A DNA stretch of 64,000 nt from Cellulomonas sp. SG140. Lineage in GTDB: Bacteria > Actinomycetota > Actinomycetes > Actinomycetales > Cellulomonadaceae. The notes under the pieces were generated by a model. The model searched no databases and had not been told where the DNA came from. It was given only the letters and a program-made list of their open reading frames with translations. Location: assembly GCF_025770785.1 (NCBI RefSeq), contig NZ_JANZLA010000009.1, forward strand, positions 62,001 through 126,000. Direction: 5' to 3'. The translations under genes and the position numbers were made by a program. Every line of letters begins with the position of its first letter. Positions within the stretch are counted from its first letter, which is position 1. This document shows positions 8,594 to 16,867 of this stretch, piece by piece.

Positions 8594-9910
8594 GTGCCGC
8601 CCCGCCGCGACAACCACCGTCCGACACCGCAGGGCGTACCCACCGGACCTGTCGCCGCCGGGCGCCCGCCGCGCGAGCACCGCCGCCTCTTCGCCGCCCT
8701 CACCCCCGGTGGCGAGCGGAACCTGCTCGACACGCTGCGCGACGAGCGGACCGGCGCCGTGCTGCTGCTCGTCGCGACGGCCCTCGCCCTCGGGTGGGCG
8801 CAGCTGTGGCCGGCCGCGTACCGCTCGGCGTGGGCGACCGCCGTCGGCCCCGCGGCGGTGCACCTGCACCTGACGCTCGGTCAGTGGGCGACCGACGGGC
8901 TGCTGGCGGTGTTCTTCTTCGTCGTCGGGCTGGAGCTCAAGCGCGAGCTGGTGACCGGCGAGCTGCGCCGACCCGCGACCGCGGTGGTGCCCGCCGTGGC
9001 CGCCGTCGGCGGCATGGCCGTGCCCGCGCTCGTCTACCTGGCCGTCAACCTGACGTCCGCGGACGGCCGCCCGGTCGGCTGGGCGGTGCCGACGGCCACG
9101 GACATCGCCTTCGCCGTCGGGGTGCTCTCCCTGGTGGGACGGTCGCTGCCCGCCTCCCTGCGCGCCTTCCTGCTGACGCTGGCGGTGGTGGACGACCTGC
9201 TGGCGATCGTCGTCATCGCGGTGTTCTACGCCCGCTCGCTGTCCGTGCTCCCGCTGCTGGGCGCCCTCGGTACGGTCGCCCTGTTCGCGGTGCTGGCGCG
9301 CCGCACGCGCCCCCCGGTGTGGCTGCTGCTGCCGCTCGCCCTGACGGCGTGGGCCCTGCTGCACGCGTCCGGCGTGCACGCCACCATCGCGGGCGTGCTG
9401 CTCGGCCTCAGCGCACCGACCAGCACTCCCGTGGGCGCGGCACCCGGCACGGCCTCGACCGCGGAGCGGTGGGAGCACCGCTGGCGTCCCCTGTCGGCCG
9501 GCGTCGCGGTGCCGGTGTTCGCGCTCGCGGCGGCGGGGGTGACCGTCTCGGGCGACGTGCTGCGCGCCGCGTCGCACGATCCGGTCGCGCTCGGCGTGGC
9601 GGCGGGCCTGGTGCTCGGCAAGCCGCTAGGCATCCTCGCCGCCACCTGGGCCGTTGCCCGGTTCACGCGCGCCAGCCTCGCACCGGCGCTCGGCTGGGCC
9701 GACGTGCTGGGGGTCGGGCTGGTGGGCGGGATCGGCTTCACCGTCTCGCTCCTGGTGGGTGGCCTGGCGTTCGGCTCCGGGAGCCCGCAGGACGAGCACG
9801 TGGTGGTCGCGGTGCTCGCGGCCTCGGCCGTGGCGGCCCTGCTGGGCGGCAGCACCCTGGCGTGGCGGGACCGGGTGCACCGAGGGCGCCGCCGGTCGGT
9901 CAGCGGGTAG
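8594..9910 (+). CDS. nhaA: Na+/H+ antiporter NhaA
   Basis: 438 aa, about 12 membrane helices. The motifs VFFFVVGLELKREL, TDIAFAVGVL and LAVVDDLLAIVVIAVFY are diagnostic; the adjacent DD pair corresponds to the two essential aspartates of helix V that exchange two protons for one sodium. GTG at 8594 is preferred over the upstream GTG at 8546 because GGAGG stands five bases before it. The C-terminus WRDRVHRGRRRSVSG is basic. The next gene starts 12 bases after the stop, so they are probably co-transcribed. It should help sodium and pH homeostasis in the cell membrane. Confidence 0.93.
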   Translation: MPPRRDNHRPTPQGVPTGPVAAGRPPREHRRLFAALTPGGERNLLDTLRDERTGAVLLLVATALALGWAQLWPAAYRSAWATAVGPAAVHLHLTLGQWATDGLLAVFFFVVGLELKRELVTGELRRPATAVVPAVAAVGGMAVPALVYLAVNLTSADGRPVGWAVPTATDIAFAVGVLSLVGRSLPASLRAFLLTLAVVDDLLAIVVIAVFYARSLSVLPLLGALGTVALFAVLARRTRPPVWLLLPLALTAWALLHASGVHATIAGVLLGLSAPTSTPVGAAPGTASTAERWEHRWRPLSAGVAVPVFALAAAGVTVSGDVLRAASHDPVALGVAAGLVLGKPLGILAATWAVARFTRASLAPALGWADVLGVGLVGGIGFTVSLLVGGLAFGSGSPQDEHVVVAVLAASAVAALLGGSTLAWRDRVHRGRRRSVSG

Positions 9911-9921
9911 GTTTCGTGCCG

Positions 9922-10842
9922 ATGAGCACCGTCGACTCCGCCGAGCTCGCCGTCGACGGCCCGTGGGAGCACCGCTTCGTGCCGGCCAACGGCGCGCGGT
10001 TCCACGTGGCGCTGGCGGGCCCGGACGAGCGGGACGCCCCGCTGGTGGTGCTGCTGCACGACGTGCTCACCTACTGGTGGGCCTGGCGGCACCAGCTGCC
10101 GGCGCTGGCCGAGGCCGGCTACCGGGTCGCCGCGATGGACGTGCGCGGCACCGGCGGGTCGGACAAGCCGCCGCACGGGTACGACGCACCGACTCTGGCC
10201 ACCGACGTCGCAGGGGTGATCCGGTCGCTCGGTGCCGGTCAGGCCGTGCTGGTCGGGGCCGGCACGGGAGGTCAGCTCGCGTGGGCGACGGCGGCCCTGC
10301 ACGGCGACGCGGTTCGCGCCGTCGCGGCGTTGTCGTGCCCGCACCCCCTGGACGTCGGTCCGGCAACCGTGCGCCCCGCAGCCGCGCGCCGCCTCGCCTA
10401 CGTGCAGCTGCCGTCCCTCCCGGAGCGGGCGCTCACGGAGGGCGATCTGGCCGAGCGCCTGATCACCGGCCTCAGCGGCGGCCGCGGACGGCCCGACGCG
10501 GAGGCGGTCGAGGCGTACAGCCGCGCGCTGCGGGTGCCGTTCGCCGCCCACAGCCAGCTGGAGCAGGTCCGGTGGCTGCTGCGGTCCCGCCCCCGGCTCG
10601 ACGGCCGCCGGTACCTCGCCGCGTTCGAACGCGCACGACCGCTGCCGACGCTGCAGGTGCACGGCGACCGCGACGGGGTGTGCACCCCGGCGGCTGCCGC
10701 GCTGCACAGGTCGACGGCCGCGGCGCTCGCCCGCCCCTACCGCTACGAGCTGCTGCGGGGCGTCGGCCACTACGTGTCCGACGAGGCACCCGAGCGCCTG
10801 ACCGCCCTGCTCCTGGACTGGCTGGCCGAGACCCTCGTCTGA
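9922..10842 (+). CDS. Alpha/beta hydrolase fold protein, EphE position, nucleophile not conserved
   Basis: 306 aa. The epoxide-hydrolase-type fold is clear: oxyanion region VVLLHDVLTYWWAW, the MDVRGTGGSDKPPHGYD strand-loop, acid region HGDRDGVCTP and a late RGVGHYVSDEAPE His. At the nucleophile elbow, where relatives have GHDWGG or GxSxG, this protein reads VGAGTGGQLAW, so the expected Asp or Ser is Gly. It may be a non-catalytic or altered enzyme. In M. tuberculosis Rv3670 (ephE) is also close to nth and crp. It follows nhaA by 11 bases. Confidence 0.82.
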   Translation: MSTVDSAELAVDGPWEHRFVPANGARFHVALAGPDERDAPLVVLLHDVLTYWWAWRHQLPALAEAGYRVAAMDVRGTGGSDKPPHGYDAPTLATDVAGVIRSLGAGQAVLVGAGTGGQLAWATAALHGDAVRAVAALSCPHPLDVGPATVRPAAARRLAYVQLPSLPERALTEGDLAERLITGLSGGRGRPDAEAVEAYSRALRVPFAAHSQLEQVRWLLRSRPRLDGRRYLAAFERARPLPTLQVHGDRDGVCTPAAAALHRSTAAALARPYRYELLRGVGHYVSDEAPERLTALLLDWLAETLV

Positions 10843-10896
10843 CCCCACGCCGAGACCTTCGTCCGAGGCGCACCGAGGCCCTCGTCCGACCCCACG
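10826..10896 (+). repeat. Three imperfect tandem copies of a 23-24-bp unit
   Basis: Copies start at 10826, 10850 and 10873, each beginning CCGAG and containing a CTCGTC- or TTCGTC-like core; the first and third end GACCCCACG. The first copy includes the last codons and the stop of the hydrolase gene, so the gene's 3' end seems to have been copied into the untranslated region. No hairpin is obvious. Confidence 0.7.
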
Positions 10897-10950
10897 GCAT
10901 TCCCGTCGAGCCGCCCCCGGCCTCGCGCCCCGGCGTCGCGTCCCCGGGGC

Positions 10951-11649
10951 TCAGCCCTTCACCATCGCGGCCGCCTTCACCGGGTCGTTCTCCCCCATCC
11001 CCGCCGACGGGCACAGCGCGAACACCGGGCACGCCCCGCACGCGGGCTTGCGCGCGAAGCAGATCCGACGGCCGTGGAAGATCAGGTGGTGCGAGGCCAT
11101 CGTCCAGTCCTTGCGCGGCAGCAGGGCGCACAGGTCCTGCTCCACCTGCACGGGGTCGTCGCTCCCGGTGAGGCCGAGCCGGCCGGACAGCCGGAGCACG
11201 TGCGTGTCCACCGGCAGACCGGGCACGCCGAACGCGTTGCCGAGCACGACGTTCGCCGTCTTGCGCCCCACCCCCGGCAGCGTCACCAGGTCCTTCATCC
11301 GGCCGGGCACCTCGCCGCCGAACCGCTCGACCAGCGCCTGGCCGATGCCCATCACGGCGCGCGTCTTGGCCCGGAAGAACCCGGTGGGTCGCAGGATCTC
11401 CTCGAGCTCCGTCGGGTCCGCCGACGCCATCGCGGCAGCGTCCGGGAACCGGGCGAACAGCGCCGGGGTGGTGAGGTTGACGCGCACGTCCGTGGTCTGC
11501 GCCGACAGGACGGTGGCGACCAGCAGCTCGAACGGCGTACGGAAGTCCAGCTCGATGTGCGCGTCGGGGAAGCGGACCGCCAGCGCGCGGTCGATGCGAC
11601 GTGCTCGTCGGGTGCGGGCGAGCGCGGACTCGTCGGGAACCAGGGTCAC
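10951..11649 (-). CDS. nth: Endonuclease III
   Basis: 232 aa base-excision-repair glycosylase/AP lyase for oxidised pyrimidines. The helix-hairpin-helix [17 protein letters not shown] (about residues 115-132, catalytic Lys in GRKTA) is followed by the catalytic Asp in [10 protein letters not shown]. The C-terminal 4Fe-4S cluster ligands are spaced C-x6-C-x2-C-x5-C in [17 protein letters not shown]. The protein has the normal length with a short [15 protein letters not shown] tail. The GTG start at 11649 faces away from the next gene. The nth-crp neighbourhood equals Rv3674c-Rv3676. Confidence 0.95.
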   Translation of the reverse strand: MTLVPDESALARTRRARRIDRALAVRFPDAHIELDFRTPFELLVATVLSAQTTDVRVNLTTPALFARFPDAAAMASADPTELEEILRPTGFFRAKTRAVMGIGQALVERFGGEVPGRMKDLVTLPGVGRKTANVVLGNAFGVPGLPVDTHVLRLSGRLGLTGSDDPVQVEQDLCALLPRKDWTMASHHLIFHGRRICFARKPACGACPVFALCPSAGMGENDPVKAAAMVKG

Positions 11650-11862
11650 CGTCGCAGGTTACGCGGCGGCTCCGACACGGCCGCCGGGCCGCCGCGCCCC
11701 CGTTCGGCTCGCACGTTCGGCCGTCCGGGCGAACCGGCCCTGCACAGGGAGTCGGCGGTACGTCCGCGCGAGTGAATCTGGACGCGCGTCCGGGTGGTGG
11801 CGCTCAAGTCGGGGGCCCGACGTCCCGAATCAGACACCAGGAGACCGGCGGACGGAGGTGCG

Positions 11863-12279
11863 GTGACCACGCAGCACGTGCTCGACGTCCACGCCCTCCG
11901 GCTGGACCACCGCGCGTTGCGCGCCGAGCGGTCCCGGGTCGGCTGGTGGCGGCGGCTGGTCCGCGCGCGCCTCGACCTCCTCGTCGCCCGTGCCGTCGGT
12001 CCGCAGCCGCTGGGTGAGGAGCTCGCCTTCCAGCTGCCCCTCGACGTGGGGCTGGACGTGCCTCGACCGGACGAGCTCGAGGCGGTGCTGGGCGGCCCCC
12101 GCTCCGGCACCCACCTCGACCAGCTCACCGCCCTCCGGGCGCTGGACAGCCGGCTGGTGCGGTACCAGGACGGTGTCGACGCCGCCCTGGCGGCCGCCAC
12201 GGAGCGGCTGATCGGGCACCTGGCCGGGCAGCCGGACGCCGTGCTGGGACCCGTCCCGGAGCACGAGTCGCGCAACTGA
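11863..12279 (+). CDS. Small helical protein, possibly AmfC/RsiG-like
   Basis: 138 aa. GWWRRLVRARLDLLVARAVG resembles the first coiled-coil helix of AmfC/RsiG proteins (anti-sigma factors that bind c-di-GMP in Streptomyces), and LTALRALDSRLVRYQDGVD resembles the second. The E-x3-S-x2-R-x3-Q-x3-D ligand motif is largely not conserved: in helix 1 only the R and D fit, in helix 2 the Q and D. Dinucleotide binding is therefore doubtful. GTG at 11863 is chosen because GGAGG lies at 11854-11858. It is 73 bases upstream of crp on the same strand. Confidence 0.5.
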   Translation: MTTQHVLDVHALRLDHRALRAERSRVGWWRRLVRARLDLLVARAVGPQPLGEELAFQLPLDVGLDVPRPDELEAVLGGPRSGTHLDQLTALRALDSRLVRYQDGVDAALAAATERLIGHLAGQPDAVLGPVPEHESRN

Positions 12280-12352
12280 CCTGCGCGACCGCCATGGGGC
12301 AGACTGAGCGCTGACGCCGTCCCTTCGGCGCCTGCGGGAAGGTGGACTGATC

Positions 12353-13030
12353 GTGGCTGACGACGTGGTGCTGACCGCCCCGCTCTTCGCGGGCCTCGAG
12401 CCGGACTCCGCGCGCACGCTGATCGCGTCGATGAAGAGCATCGACGTCGGCCGCGGGGACGTGCTGTTCCACGAGGGCGAGCCGGGCGACCGGCTCTACG
12501 TGATCCGCGAGGGCAAGATCAAGCTGGGCACCCGCTCCAGCGACGGCCGCGAGAACCTGCTCGCCGTGCTGGGCCCGGGCGAGATGATCGGCGAGCTCTC
12601 GCTGTTCGACCCCGGCACGCGCACGGCGACCGCCACCGCGATCTCCGACGCCGTGGTGCTGGAGATGGGCCACCACGACCTGCAGACCTGGTTGGCGTCC
12701 ACCCCGGCGGTCGCCGAGCACCTGCTGCAGGCGCTCGCCCGCCGCTTGCGCCGCACCAACGAGGCGCTGGCGGACCTGGTGTTCTCCGACGTGCCGGGCC
12801 GCGTGGCCAAGGCGCTGCTGGACCTGTCGAGCCGGTTCGGCCGACCGGTGGAGGACGGCATCCGCGTGGCGCACGACCTGACGCAGGAGGAGTTGGCCCA
12901 GCTGGTCGGCGCGTCCCGCGAGACGGTGAACAAGGCGCTGGCCGACTTCGCCGCGCGCGGCTGGGTCCGCCGCGAGGGCCGTGCCGTGGTGCTGCTCGAC
13001 GTCGACCGCCTGGAGCGGCGCGCCCGCTGA
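12353..13030 (+). CDS. crp: Crp/Fnr-family cAMP receptor regulator
   Basis: 225 aa, colinear with M. tuberculosis Crp (Rv3676). The cyclic-nucleotide-binding domain (about 10-120) shows GDVLFHEGEPGDRLY, the phosphate-binding cassette GELSLFDPGTRTATA (Glu, Ser and Arg present) and the long dimer helix HLLQALARRLRRTNEAL. The C-terminal winged HTH has LTQEELAQLVGASRETVNKAL as recognition region, then GWVRREGRAVVLLD. The GTG at 12353 is preceded by GGAAGGTGG. It should bind cAMP and control carbon and stress genes. The gene order nth, small protein, crp is the same as in mycobacteria. Confidence 0.95.
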   Translation: MADDVVLTAPLFAGLEPDSARTLIASMKSIDVGRGDVLFHEGEPGDRLYVIREGKIKLGTRSSDGRENLLAVLGPGEMIGELSLFDPGTRTATATAISDAVVLEMGHHDLQTWLASTPAVAEHLLQALARRLRRTNEALADLVFSDVPGRVAKALLDLSSRFGRPVEDGIRVAHDLTQEELAQLVGASRETVNKALADFAARGWVRREGRAVVLLDVDRLERRAR

Positions 13031-13055
13031 GCGGCGCCGCTCAGGCCGCCTCGAC

Positions 13056-13547
13056 TCAGGCGACCTCGACGACCAGCTCCACCTCGACCGGCGCCCCGAG
13101 CGGCAGCGCCGCGACGCCGACCGCCGAGCGCGCGTGCACGCCTGCGTCGCCGAGCAGCGCGTGCAGCAGCTCGCTCGCCCCGTTCAGCACGGCCGGCTGA
13201 CCGGTGAACGTCGGGTCGCTCGCGACGAACCCGACCACCTTGACCACCCGCACCACCCGGTCCAGGGCCGCGACGGCGTCCCCGCCGGGACCGGCCAGCA
13301 GGCTCCCGACCGCGGCGAGCGCGTTCAGCGCCGCGATGCGCGCCTGCTCGGTGGCGGCCGGCGGCGTGACCTGACCGGGCGTCAACCCGACGATCCCCGT
13401 GACGGTCAGCCCGCCCGCGACGAACGGCAGCTGGCCGGACGTCCACACGTACGAGCCGGTGCGCACCGCGGGCACGTAGGCGCCGACGGGCGCGGCGGAG
13501 GACGGCAGCTGCAGGCCCAGCTCGACCAGACGGTCGGCGACGGACAT
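13056..13547 (-). CDS. RidA/YjgF-family protein
   Basis: 163 aa. The RidA fold is recognisable from YVWTSGQLPF, AALNALAAVGSL and the late GVAALPLGAPVEVELVVEVA. This is the longer Rv3678c-like subgroup. The catalytic Arg of imine deaminases (in a CTVxARAxLP-type segment) is not present at the expected place, where VHARSAVGVAALPLG is seen, so enamine/imine deamination is uncertain. The ATG at 13547 overlaps the stop of the DUF4177 gene by one base, so the two are coupled. It converges on crp, whose 3' end is 25 bases away. Confidence 0.82.
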   Translation of the reverse strand: MSVADRLVELGLQLPSSAAPVGAYVPAVRTGSYVWTSGQLPFVAGGLTVTGIVGLTPGQVTPPAATEQARIAALNALAAVGSLLAGPGGDAVAALDRVVRVVKVVGFVASDPTFTGQPAVLNGASELLHALLGDAGVHARSAVGVAALPLGAPVEVELVVEVA

Positions 13548-13705
13548 CAGGCCTCCCGCGGGCGCTTGAGGTAGGCGACGAGGTTGCCGTCCTGGCCCTG
13601 CAGGACCGTGACCAGCTCCCAGCCGTCCACCCCCCACTGGTCGAGGATCGCCTTGGTGGCGTGGACGATCAGCGGGACGGTCGCGTACTCCCAGGCAGTG
13701 GCCAT
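13547..13705 (-). CDS. DUF4177-family 52-aa protein
   Basis: A short gene reading MATAWEYATVPLIVHATK, then an amphipathic stretch, GWELVTVLQGQDGNLVAYLKR and a TGA that overlaps the RidA start. The WEYATVPL... GWELVTV pattern with a final KRP is the DUF4177 family, small cytosolic proteins of unknown role. In actinobacteria it commonly sits upstream of the RidA gene at this locus. Third codon positions are strongly G/C. Length is complete for the family. Confidence 0.85.
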   Translation of the reverse strand: MATAWEYATVPLIVHATKAILDQWGVDGWELVTVLQGQDGNLVAYLKRPREA

Positions 13706-13794
13706 GCACCCACCCTAGGCGACGGCCCGACGCCGGTCCGGTGCGCGCCCGCCGCTGTCCGCCTGCGGTGCGGCACCGGACCTCGGCTGCGCCG

Positions 13795-14082
13795 TCAGCG
13801 CACGTCGCCGGCGGTGGCGAGCTCGCTGCGCCACGACCGGACCTCGGGGCGACGACGCAGCAGCGCGCGCCGCTCCCGCTCGGTCATGCCGCCCCACACC
13901 CCGAAGTCCATCCGGCTGTCGAGCGCGTCGGCCAGGCACTCCAGCCGTACCGGGCACGTGCCGCACACCGACCGGGCGTCCCGTTGCGCCGATCCCTCGA
14001 CGAACAGGGCGTCCGGCGCCAGCTTCCCCTTGCCGCAGGCTGCCGACGCGGTCCAGTGGCCCTCCCGCGATGTCCAGGCCAT
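13795..14082 (-). CDS. WhiB-family Fe-S regulator (WhiB4 position)
   Basis: 95 aa. The four cluster cysteines are visible: one in SAACGKGK and three in VCGTCPVRLECLADAL (C-x2-C-x5-C about residues 40-48). FGVWGGMTERER is the GVWGG turn and RRALLRRRP the basic DNA- or sigma-binding tail. WhiB proteins bind an O2/NO-sensitive 4Fe-4S cluster and act with sigma factor region 4. It is divergent from ponA2, the same arrangement as Rv3681c (whiB4)/Rv3682, so a WhiB4 ortholog is likely by position. ATG at 14082 (MAWTSREGHW) is the start. Confidence 0.9.
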   Translation of the reverse strand: MAWTSREGHWTASAACGKGKLAPDALFVEGSAQRDARSVCGTCPVRLECLADALDSRMDFGVWGGMTERERRALLRRRPEVRSWRSELATAGDVR

Positions 14083-14395
14083 CGCGCACCTCCTTGTCAC
14101 GCGGGCACCCCCCCGAGTGCCCCCTGGTGGGGGACCGTACCGGGGAGTAGTACCGCTTGACGAGCCGCCGTTCGGGTCATCCTGCCTGGTGAGAAGCGTG
14201 GAAGCGCTACCAGGCAAGCGTCCAGCTGTGTCCGTGATGCCACGAACGTCCGGATCTTGCTGTCCAGCACAGGCAACCAGGACGAACGTCCCCGCCGTGG
14301 ACGGGCCGGTCAGCGGTGTGCACATACCGTGCAGACCCGGCTCGCACGAGGAGGTCCACGGGAACGGGTCAGGTGTCGCCGTTACCCTGACGGGC
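14083..14395. promoter_or_regulatory. Divergent whiB-ponA2 intergenic region
   Basis: This 313-bp region holds no gene. It must contain both promoters. One inverted repeat stands out: TGCCTGGT at 14183-14190 and ACCAGGCA at 14209-14216, eight perfect base pairs separated by 18 bases, a plausible regulator site. I see no convincing TGTGA-N6-TCACA Crp site. Confidence 0.4.
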
Positions 14396-16867
14396 ATGGC
14401 GTCCCCTGCCCGCTCGCCCCGTACGCACGGCCGGTTCATCCGGCCCGGCCAGGCGTTGGCCCTCTTCCTCGCGCTCGTGCTGGTCGCCGGTGTCGGGGGC
14501 GTGCTCGCCGCGGGGCTCGCGCTGCCCGCCGTCGCGGTCGCGGACGGCACCACCAGCATGACGGTCAAGGCCTTCGACGGGCTGCCCACCGAGCTGGAGC
14601 AGAAGCCCCTGCCGCAGAAGTCGACCATCCTCGCCGCGGACGGGAAGGTGCTGGCCACCTTCTATGACCAGAACCGGGTGGTGGTCCCCCTCGACCAGAT
14701 CGCCCCGATCATGCAGAAGGCCGTGATCTCGGTGGAGGACAAGCGGTTCTACGAGCACGCCGGGGTCGACATGCAGGGGATGGCTCGAGCGGCGATCAAC
14801 ACGCTCGTCGGCCAGAAGGAGGGCGCCTCGACGCTGACGCAGCAGTACGTCAAGAACGTGCTGATCGAGGCGGCGCTGGCCATCCCGGACCCCGCGCAGC
14901 GGGCGCAGGCGCTCGCCGACGCACGCGACAACTCGGGCTCCTCCGGCATGGCGCGCAAGCTGCGCGAGGCGAAGCTGGCGATCACGCTCGAGAAGACGAT
15001 GACCAAGGACCAGATCCTGGAGAAGTACCTGAACATCGCCCAGTTCGGCGCCTCCTCGATCTACGGGGTGGAGTCGGCGGCGGAGTACTTCTTCGGCAAG
15101 CATGCCAAGGACCTGACGTACCTCGAGGCGGCCACCATCGCCGGCATCACGCAGAGCCCGACGAAGTGGGACCCGGTGCTCAACCCGGCCGACTCGCAGA
15201 ACCGTCGCGACACCGTGCTGGACCTGATGTACCAGCAGGGCTACATCACCCAGGCGGAGCACGACAAGGGCGTCGCAACCCCCCTGAAGGACACGCTGCA
15301 CGTCACGCCGATCAAGCAGGGCTGCATGACGGCGAACGACACGGTGGCCGGTTCCGGCTTCTTCTGCGACTACGTCACCAAGGTGATCCTCAACGACCCC
15401 GCCTTCGGCAAGACGCAGTCCGACCGGCAGGCCCTGCTGTACCGCGGCGGCCTGACGATCACCACCACGCTGATCCCGGGTGAGCAGACGGCGGCCGACG
15501 AGGAGGTCAAGGCCGGCGTGCCGGTGAACGACCCGTCGGGCATCGGCAGCGCGCTGGTCTCCGTCGAGCCCGGCACCGGCAAGATCACGTCGATGGCGGA
15601 GAACCGCGTCTACAACCCGATGCAGAACGCCGGCCCGGGTGAGACGGCGCTGAACTTCAACACGAGCTTCGAGTACGGCGGGTCGAGCGGGTTCTCGCCC
15701 GGTTCGAGCTACAAGGCGTTCACGCTGCTGGAGTGGCTGCGGCAGGGCCACTCGCTCAACGAGAAGGTCAACGCGACGCCGCTGCAGTACAACATGTCGC
15801 AGTTCACCTCCTGCAAGGGCCGGCTTTCCGGTACCTACAAGTTCAGCAACTCCGAGAGCAACCAGAACTACCCGCAGACCGTGCTGAGCGCGACGGCGAA
15901 CTCGGTGAACTCCGCGTTCATCGCGATGGGCCTCCAGCTCAACCTGTGCAACATCGTCGACGGTGCCGCCGACCTGGGGGTCCTCCGCGCCGGTGACCCG
16001 AACCTGAAGGACAACTCCGGGCAGCCGTGGGGCGGCGTGCCGTTCGGCCCCTACCCCGGCAACATCCTCGGTTCGGAGCAGACCTCACCGCTGATGATGG
16101 CCGGCGCCTACGCAGCGTTCGCCTCCGGCGGCGTGTTCTGCAAGCCGATCGCCATCACGAGCGTGACCGATGCGACGGGCGCCAAGCTCAACGTGCCGAG
16201 CGCCGACTGCCAGCAGAAGGTCGAGCCGCAGTACGCCGCCGCGATGGACTACGCGATGAGCAACGTGTGGAACGGCACGGCCAAGGCCGTCGGCGCACCG
16301 CCGTTCCCCGCCGCCGGCAAGACCGGTACGACGACGTTCAACGAGGAGCTGTGGTTCGTCGGCTTCACGCCGCTGCGGGCCACCGCGGTGTGGTCCGGCC
16401 AGATCACGGAGCAGCAGAAGACGCTGCACGGCGAGACGATCAACGGCAAGACGTATTACCAGGGACCGTTCGGCTCGGACATCTCGGCACCGACCTGGAA
16501 GCGGTTCATGATGCGGATCATGGCCGGCCAGAACGTGCCGAACTTCCCGGCGATCGGCAGCGACCAGCTGTACGGCAAGCAGGTGAGCGTGCCGTACGTC
16601 GTCGGCCAGCCGCAGGACCAGGCGACGTCCACGCTGCAGAACGCCGGGTTCACCGTCCAGGTGTCACCGAACCAGGTGTCGTCCTCCGTGGCGGCCGGGT
16701 CGGTGGCGAGCCAGTCGCCCACGGGCACCGCGACACCGGGGTCGACCGTCACGCTGGTGATCTCGAGCGGGCAGCCGGCAGCCCCGCCGCCGCAGCCGAC
16801 CCAACCCGCACAGCCTGGGCCCGGTGGTGGCAACCCCGGTAACGGTGGCGGGAACCCGCACGGCTGA
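14396..16867 (+). CDS. ponA2: Class A penicillin-binding protein with PASTA domain (PonA2-like)
   Basis: 823 aa bifunctional cell-wall synthase. A short cytoplasmic tail and membrane anchor (about 17-45) precede the GT51 glycosyltransferase domain with VEDKRFYEHAGVD (about 112) and GASTLTQQYVKN. The transpeptidase domain has SSYK (Ser nucleophile about 437), SVN (about 502) and GKTGTTTFNE (about 640). One PASTA domain (about 730-790) starts VPYVVGQPQDQAT, then a Pro/Gln/Gly-rich tail follows. ATG at 14396 is the first start giving a normal anchor. It overlaps the phosphoesterase gene by one base, as Rv3682-Rv3683. Confidence 0.93.
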   Translation: MASPARSPRTHGRFIRPGQALALFLALVLVAGVGGVLAAGLALPAVAVADGTTSMTVKAFDGLPTELEQKPLPQKSTILAADGKVLATFYDQNRVVVPLDQIAPIMQKAVISVEDKRFYEHAGVDMQGMARAAINTLVGQKEGASTLTQQYVKNVLIEAALAIPDPAQRAQALADARDNSGSSGMARKLREAKLAITLEKTMTKDQILEKYLNIAQFGASSIYGVESAAEYFFGKHAKDLTYLEAATIAGITQSPTKWDPVLNPADSQNRRDTVLDLMYQQGYITQAEHDKGVATPLKDTLHVTPIKQGCMTANDTVAGSGFFCDYVTKVILNDPAFGKTQSDRQALLYRGGLTITTTLIPGEQTAADEEVKAGVPVNDPSGIGSALVSVEPGTGKITSMAENRVYNPMQNAGPGETALNFNTSFEYGGSSGFSPGSSYKAFTLLEWLRQGHSLNEKVNATPLQYNMSQFTSCKGRLSGTYKFSNSESNQNYPQTVLSATANSVNSAFIAMGLQLNLCNIVDGAADLGVLRAGDPNLKDNSGQPWGGVPFGPYPGNILGSEQTSPLMMAGAYAAFASGGVFCKPIAITSVTDATGAKLNVPSADCQQKVEPQYAAAMDYAMSNVWNGTAKAVGAPPFPAAGKTGTTTFNEELWFVGFTPLRATAVWSGQITEQQKTLHGETINGKTYYQGPFGSDISAPTWKRFMMRIMAGQNVPNFPAIGSDQLYGKQVSVPYVVGQPQDQATSTLQNAGFTVQVSPNQVSSSVAAGSVASQSPTGTATPGSTVTLVISSGQPAAPPPQPTQPAQPGPGGGNPGNGGGNPHG

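Noticed and set aside
11650..11862. Extra gene between nth and the AmfC-like protein
   Set aside because: Upstream in-frame extension of the AmfC-like frame is Arg/Gly-rich without motif, and a good ribosome site marks the start at 11863.
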